DNA of 11,520 nt, taken from NCBI GenBank assembly GCA_964626015.1, contig CAZVCC010000077.1, forward strand, positions 1 to 11,520, written 5' to 3'. Of the stretch, positions 7,238-11,520 are shown in pieces. The stretch is from CAIKZJ01 sp964626015 (GTDB lineage: Bacteria > Bacteroidota > Ignavibacteria > Tepidaquicellales > Tepidaquicellaceae). The translations under genes and the position numbers were made by a program. The stretch's first letter is position 1. Each line of letters starts with the position of its first letter. The notes under the pieces were generated by a model. That model was not told the origin of the DNA and made no database searches. It saw only the letters and a program-made list of their open reading frames with translations.

Positions 7238-10200
7238 TTGTTTATACTTTGATTTCAGATTTCTTAATATCAGAGGTAAAGAATTAAGATTTTGTTTTAA
7301 GGAATTAATATCGAAATTGTTGAAATCATTCCGTAGATTTTCTATATATTTATCAAACATATTAATTTTGTTTTCGGAACAGATTTTTTTAAAATCGTTA
7401 ATAAAATGTCCAATTTCGGTTAAATCCATGTATTCAAGCAGATTTTGGCTTCTCTCACTTAATGAATTTGAAACAATTTCAGCATGCTTTAAAATAGTTT
7501 CTTTTGGCAAATTACCCAAGATTAATCCTTTTAAATGATCTTTGTTGTCTGTTTCATGTTCAGCAATCGTAGAGTATTTTAGAAACTTCATTAATTCTTT
7601 TATCAGTTCATTTTTAAGTATTGGTTTTCTTAGAAATCCGTCAAATTCTCTAACAATTTTTGCTTCATCACTTTGCATAGAGGAGGCAGTAAAAGCAATA
7701 ACCGGGATTTTGGAAGTATCCGGATTCATTTTTATGATTGCATTAGCTTCATATCCGCTAATTTCAGGCATTCTCAGGTCCATAAGAATAATGTCGGGCT
7801 TAAAAACTTTAATGAAATCCTCAATTTTCTCTGCAGAATTAATTTCACCAACAACGATACCTGCATCAGCAAGATAAATTTTTACAATATCTATATTTTG
7901 CTGAATATCATCTACAATCAGCACCCTTGCATTACCAAAATCCAATTTTTCTTTATGCCAGTCAATTACTCCTTTTTTCTTTTCTTCTCCTTTAACACTA
8001 TTAATGTTTTTGAGTTTTACTGTAAAGATACTACCGACACCTATTTCACTTTTAACTGAAATAGTACCGTTCATCATTTCGATAAGTTTTTTTGAGATAG
8101 CTAGTCCTAGACCTGTTCCTCCAAAATGTTTAGCGCTAACACCAGCAGCCTGCCTGAAAGAATCAAAAATTACAGACTGATCATTATCCGAGATACCAAT
8201 ACCAGTGTCTTCAACTGAAATAGAGATATCACAAATATTTTTTGTGTCGTCACACTTATCAAGGTGCAAAGACACTTTAACGTATCCGTCGTTTGTAAAT
8301 TTAATTGAATTACCGACAAGATTTAAGAACACCTGTCTGATTCTGACTTCATCCAGAAAAAGATATTTGGGAAACTCTTGAGGGAAATCAAAAATCAACT
8401 TTAACCTTTTTTCTTCAAGTTTTTGCGAGAAAATATGTCTCAAATCAGATAAAATATCTCTGAGATTAACGGACTCAGAATGCAATTCAAGCTTACCGGC
8501 TTCAATTTTTGAAAGGTCTAAAATATCGTTAATCAAAGAAAGCAATGTTCTACCGCTGTTTAGAATAGTTTTTAGATAGCTTTTAGAAGACTGCTCTGTG
8601 GTAGTATTAAACAGGATTTCGGAAAATCCGAGAATTGCGTTCATGGGAGTTCTTATTTCATGACTCATATTTGCGATAAATTCGCTCTTTGCTTTATTTG
8701 CGGCATCAGCGATAGATTTCTGTTTAATCAACTCGACTTCAAACTTATGTCTGAAAATAGCACCGGCTATAATTTCGCCTGTAAGTTTAAGCAAATTGAT
8801 ATCAACTTCATCCCATACTTTTACCGAGTGAACCGAATCAAAACCAATAAAACCCAATAATATTTCGCTGTAATACATTGGAACAGCAATCAAGGATATA
8901 ATTCCCTGTGGTTCGAGCAAATCCCTTTCAGCTTTAAACTCATCTGATATTTCTGATACTTTAGGAATATACACATGCTCATTCCTGTGAAAACTATCTA
9001 TCCATCTTGGAATCAAATCATAATGCAATTCCTGTAAGTTATCAATTTCCGGAGTGATACCTTCATTACACCATTCATAAGTATTATTCATCAACTTTAA
9101 ATCATGATTGAAATTAAAGATATAAACTCTATCAACCTTCGTAAACTCACCAAGTTTTTTAAGAGAGAGGTTAATGCTTGAATCAATATCGGCAGAAGAT
9201 TTAATAAGCGACGATGAAATTTCAATAATTAATGAATGCAGTAAGTTCAAAGATTCTAAACGGTGTTCAGCCAATTTTTGCTCAGTAAAATCTCTAATAA
9301 GTACGAGAATTTGATTTTCAACGAACTCTTTTATTCTGGCTTCATAGTATTTGGACTTGCCCTGAATATCTAAATGGTATTCGAATGATTCAAGGCTGTT
9401 TGTTTTTTTTGCAAGGTTTATAGTATCTTCAAAACCTTTTAAAAGATTATCTGGAAGTATGTGCCGAAAATGGTTTCCGAGAAACTTCTCTGGCGGTACC
9501 ATTAATTGATTAAGATTTGACGTATGGTAATCTACGATGATTCCATCTGAATTAATGTTGAAAACAAGGTCTGGAATTGCGTCAAGTAATGCACGGTTTC
9601 TTTGTTCGCTTTTCTTAAGCGCATCTTCAGCAATTTTTCTCTGGGTTATATCGACGAAACTTTCTATTAACATATCTTTACCGCCGATATTTATTTTATT
9701 AACAGATTTTAGAATATCAAGTTTATTGCCTGTTGGAAGAACAAGAGCTCTTTCCTCTCTTTCTATAATAAAACCCAAGTCGGTGATAGGGCATTTACCT
9801 TCTTCTGCGGGGCAAACAAAATTATGACATGTTAAACCTACAACCTCACCCTTATCTCTTTCCATCATTTGTAAAGCAGTAGTATTAACGTCAACGATTA
9901 CATGTGTAGAAGGGTCAATAATCATAATACCAGCCTGTACATTATCCAGTATAATCCGAATACGTTCTTCACTAATTTTAAGTAGTTCAGCTGTTCGTTT
10001 ATTTTCGTCTATTTCTTTTCTAAGTAGTTCATTAGCCAGAACGAGTTCTTTTGTTTTAAGTTTGACAATTTCCTGCAGGTGCACATTAGCTTCGAAAAGG
10101 GAAAAATCGTTGCCAGACAATTGTACACTCTTTTCAACTTTTGACATCAAGGCTTTTTGAATTTTTCTGGACTTAAGAAGTTCTTTTTCCAGCTCATCTA

Positions 10201-10240
10201 TTTTACTATGTAACTCTTCAATATTAAATTTATTTGCCAT
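7235..10240 (-). CDS. NahK-like hybrid histidine kinase, coil-PAS-PAS-GAF-HisKA-HATPase-REC, helical C-terminus
   Basis: Hybrid kinase of 1001 aa with no visible membrane segment. The N-terminus (about 1-90) is helical and contains KALMSKVEKS and GNDFSLFEA followed by KTKEL, a pattern I recall from NahK-like, FIST-associated kinases. PAS1 (about 91-202) carries a Cys/His cluster, C138-H139, C143 and C150. PAS2 spans about 211-325 and GAF about 328-500 (EWCNEGI, GFIGFDSV). The H-box FIANMSHEIRTPMNA gives H527; N-box N640/N644; G1 DTGIGI (678-683); G2 GTGLGL (708-713). REC (about 771-888) has D777-D778, D821, T851 and K872. Residues about 900-1001 form a helical tail resembling a degenerate Hpt domain without the His-containing motif. 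The FIST gene lies 17 bp upstream, so FIST control of this kinase is likely. The ligand is unproven. Confidence 0.95.
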   Translation of the reverse strand: MANKFNIEELHSKIDELEKELLKSRKIQKALMSKVEKSVQLSGNDFSLFEANVHLQEIVKLKTKELVLANELLRKEIDENKRTAELLKISEERIRIILDNVQAGIMIIDPSTHVIVDVNTTALQMMERDKGEVVGLTCHNFVCPAEEGKCPITDLGFIIEREERALVLPTGNKLDILKSVNKINIGGKDMLIESFVDITQRKIAEDALKKSEQRNRALLDAIPDLVFNINSDGIIVDYHTSNLNQLMVPPEKFLGNHFRHILPDNLLKGFEDTINLAKKTNSLESFEYHLDIQGKSKYYEARIKEFVENQILVLIRDFTEQKLAEHRLESLNLLHSLIIEISSSLIKSSADIDSSINLSLKKLGEFTKVDRVYIFNFNHDLKLMNNTYEWCNEGITPEIDNLQELHYDLIPRWIDSFHRNEHVYIPKVSEISDEFKAERDLLEPQGIISLIAVPMYYSEILLGFIGFDSVHSVKVWDEVDINLLKLTGEIIAGAIFRHKFEVELIKQKSIADAANKAKSEFIANMSHEIRTPMNAILGFSEILFNTTTEQSSKSYLKTILNSGRTLLSLINDILDLSKIEAGKLELHSESVNLRDILSDLRHIFSQKLEEKRLKLIFDFPQEFPKYLFLDEVRIRQVFLNLVGNSIKFTNDGYVKVSLHLDKCDDTKNICDISISVEDTGIGISDNDQSVIFDSFRQAAGVSAKHFGGTGLGLAISKKLIEMMNGTISVKSEIGVGSIFTVKLKNINSVKGEEKKKGVIDWHKEKLDFGNARVLIVDDIQQNIDIVKIYLADAGIVVGEINSAEKIEDFIKVFKPDIILMDLRMPEISGYEANAIIKMNPDTSKIPVIAFTASSMQSDEAKIVREFDGFLRKPILKNELIKELMKFLKYSTIAEHETDNKDHLKGLILGNLPKETILKHAEIVSNSLSERSQNLLEYMDLTEIGHFINDFKKICSENKINMFDKYIENLRNDFNNFDINSLKQNLNSLPLILRNLKSKYKQ

Positions 10241-10257
10241 ATACTTAAAATTAAATA

Positions 10258-11382
10258 TTACTTACCGAAAGCTACTCCTGTCAGGGTTTGATTAACATGG
10301 ACAAAATTACATTGTTCTCCGTAAGAATTAAAACCAATGATATTTTCTTTTGAAAATACCCGATTCATTTCAGTCGCTAAATTTTTTTGTTCAACTTCTA
10401 ATCTTCTTAGAATACAATCGAACGCCAGAATCAAACTTATTTCACCAATCTTGGAGTGGATTTCAATAAACTTATTTTTTAAATTTTGTATTATATCATT
10501 ACCCTTAGCAATAGTTAAAACTAAACCAGAATCTATGGCACAAAAAAATGTCAGGCTGAAATCCTCGTTCACTTTTGCGATAGAACGAATATACCAATTC
10601 CCACCAATATTGAGCATAACAGGGTATCTCGCAAAAAGTTGAGGATTAAGTTCATTGACTTCAATACCAAGAATTTTAGCGTATTCAAGTGCAGCTTTTT
10701 CACCGTTTATTTCATACACGATTCTTTTGGTAGGATCAGCCTCTGTAATAACAAGTTTTTTATCGATAGGTTCGAAATGCTGAGTATTAAACGTAATAAA
10801 AGGAACTTCGGTTTCTATGATTAAGAAAACGGCTGAGTTGTTTACAAATTTCCCATCATTATAGATATAGGTTTTATCGAACCTTAAATCGTCGCCGGAA
10901 GATCCTCCTACAATTTCTACATTTTCAAAAGTTTTGGAAAGAATTGCGATAATATTATCTTCTTTCATAGATAAACCATCAATAATCACAATACCAATGT
11001 ATTTCGAATTATGCAAAATTGATTTCTCTGTGACTTTTAAGAAGGCTGAATGTAATTCTCTGGCAGAAACAGAATTAAAATCAGCAACATCAGGAATGAA
11101 ATACTTATGAAACTTCATCTTTTTGGAAGATATACTTGCACCTACAATACTTCCTTTCGAATAACCTTCAGACGTTATTTCCCCCGATGTTGTGCAGCAT
11201 ATCAAGTTATCGCCAAATGCCTTTTTTAATTCACAACCGAGAATCTCAAGATTATAGTCAGCAGAACAAAACAAAAAGTTGAACTGTTCATTGTTAATCA
11301 TTAATTCTTTTTCCAACTTTAAGATAGCTGCTTTAGGATCCGGGGAGGCAGCAAAGCCTCTTCTAACTTCTAAACTTTTCAT
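10258..11382 (-). CDS. FIST N/C-domain sensory protein, candidate NosP-like partner of the hybrid kinase
   Basis: Soluble 374-aa FIST protein. FIST_N covers about 35-220, with CCTTSGEI (62-69) and VGGSSGDD (158-165). FIST_C covers about 222-365, with NWYIRS around W263, AFDCILRR (320-327), IGFNSYGEQ (349-357) and HVNQTLTG (362-369). The start is supported because RRGFAASPDPKAAI (7-20) matches the usual family opening, and length is normal. FIST domains were proposed to bind small ligands. Some members (NosP in Pseudomonas, Shewanella, Vibrio and Legionella) bind haem and nitric oxide and control a neighbouring hybrid kinase. This gene is first in its operon, 17 bp before such a kinase. Histidines available as haem ligands include H92, H111, H124, H202, H309 and H362, but I cannot tell whether any serves, so NO sensing is inference. 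The FIST assignment is firm. Confidence 0.93.
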   Translation of the reverse strand: MKSLEVRRGFAASPDPKAAILKLEKELMINNEQFNFLFCSADYNLEILGCELKKAFGDNLICCTTSGEITSEGYSKGSIVGASISSKKMKFHKYFIPDVADFNSVSARELHSAFLKVTEKSILHNSKYIGIVIIDGLSMKEDNIIAILSKTFENVEIVGGSSGDDLRFDKTYIYNDGKFVNNSAVFLIIETEVPFITFNTQHFEPIDKKLVITEADPTKRIVYEINGEKAALEYAKILGIEVNELNPQLFARYPVMLNIGGNWYIRSIAKVNEDFSLTFFCAIDSGLVLTIAKGNDIIQNLKNKFIEIHSKIGEISLILAFDCILRRLEVEQKNLATEMNRVFSKENIIGFNSYGEQCNFVHVNQTLTGVAFGK

Positions 11383-11520
11383 CAGCGAAAAATTTGATGT
11401 TATAAAATATCATTAAGTATATGTTATTCTATTGGATATTTCAAGTATATAAATCCTTAAAGAATAATAATGATAACGTTCCAATTAGTGTGTAAATTTT
11501 AAGTCTCCGTTAGTTGGTTT
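11383..11520. other. Upstream region of the FIST operon, to the window edge
   Basis: These 138 bases are AT-rich and non-coding. Apart from the candidate promoter at 11416-11444 I see no palindrome, repeat or RNA gene, and no start of a divergent gene before the edge. Confidence 0.5.
11416..11444 (-). promoter_or_regulatory. Candidate promoter of the FIST-kinase operon
   Basis: On the minus strand, TTGAAA (11444-11439) is followed after exactly 17 bases by TATACT (11421-11416), one mismatch each from TTGACA and TATAAT. The implied start near 11409 leaves a leader of about 27 nt before the ATG at 11382. The match is to the general sigma-70 form, not the Bacteroidota TAnnTTTG box (TATACTTA has two mismatches), so its use in this host is uncertain. 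Confidence 0.35.

Noticed and set aside
7143..8059. Several plus-strand open frames (7143-7538, 7542-7877, 7673-8059) opposite the hybrid kinase
   Set aside because: They overlap well-supported receiver and C-terminal coding sequence, overlap each other, and show no domain.
342..11382. CRISPR arrays, insertion sequences, retron or anti-phage systems
   Set aside because: No repeated spacers, transposase, integrase, reverse transcriptase, nuclease or toxin domains are present; every coding region is two-component or FIST signalling.

Overview
The window is AT-rich (roughly one third G+C by eye) and holds six intact genes. All of them encode signal-transduction proteins. None of the six start codons has a recognisable Shine-Dalgarno sequence, and the first gene has a TAnnTTTG box just upstream. 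Both traits fit the Bacteroidota/Chlorobi/Ignavibacteria side of the tree. The protein style (multi-PAS soluble kinases, Rcp1-type receivers) is compatible with an ignavibacterial or similar free-living lineage, but this placement is an inference.

Layout. Positions 1-62 hold a strong intrinsic terminator for something that lies off the left edge. Positions 63-341 are non-coding and carry the probable promoter of a plus-strand cluster. That cluster runs from 342 to 6061: a PAS/GAF multi-sensor histidine kinase (1070 aa), a stand-alone Rcp1-like receiver (146 aa), and a REC-PAS-kinase-REC hybrid (650 aa). A 73-bp gap separates it from a convergent minus-strand cluster, read from 11382 down to 6135: a FIST-domain sensor protein (374 aa), a large hybrid kinase with two PAS domains, a GAF domain and a receiver (1001 aa), and a REC-kinase protein (366 aa). 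The last two minus-strand genes overlap by one base (TAATG). Positions 11383-11520 contain only the probable promoter of the FIST gene.

How the genes may work together. The window encodes four histidine kinases and five receiver domains but no DNA-binding, cyclic-di-GMP, chemotaxis or other output domain. No membrane segment is evident in any protein, so these look like cytosolic switches and relays. Kinase 1 probably phosphorylates the Rcp1-like receiver, with the hybrid behind it as a second tier. In the other cluster, the FIST protein next to a hybrid kinase resembles the NosP/NahK nitric-oxide sensing pair of proteobacteria. The kinase also has an N-terminal segment that I recall from NahK-like kinases. 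The receiver-kinase downstream could be the next step of that relay. The final output must lie outside the window.
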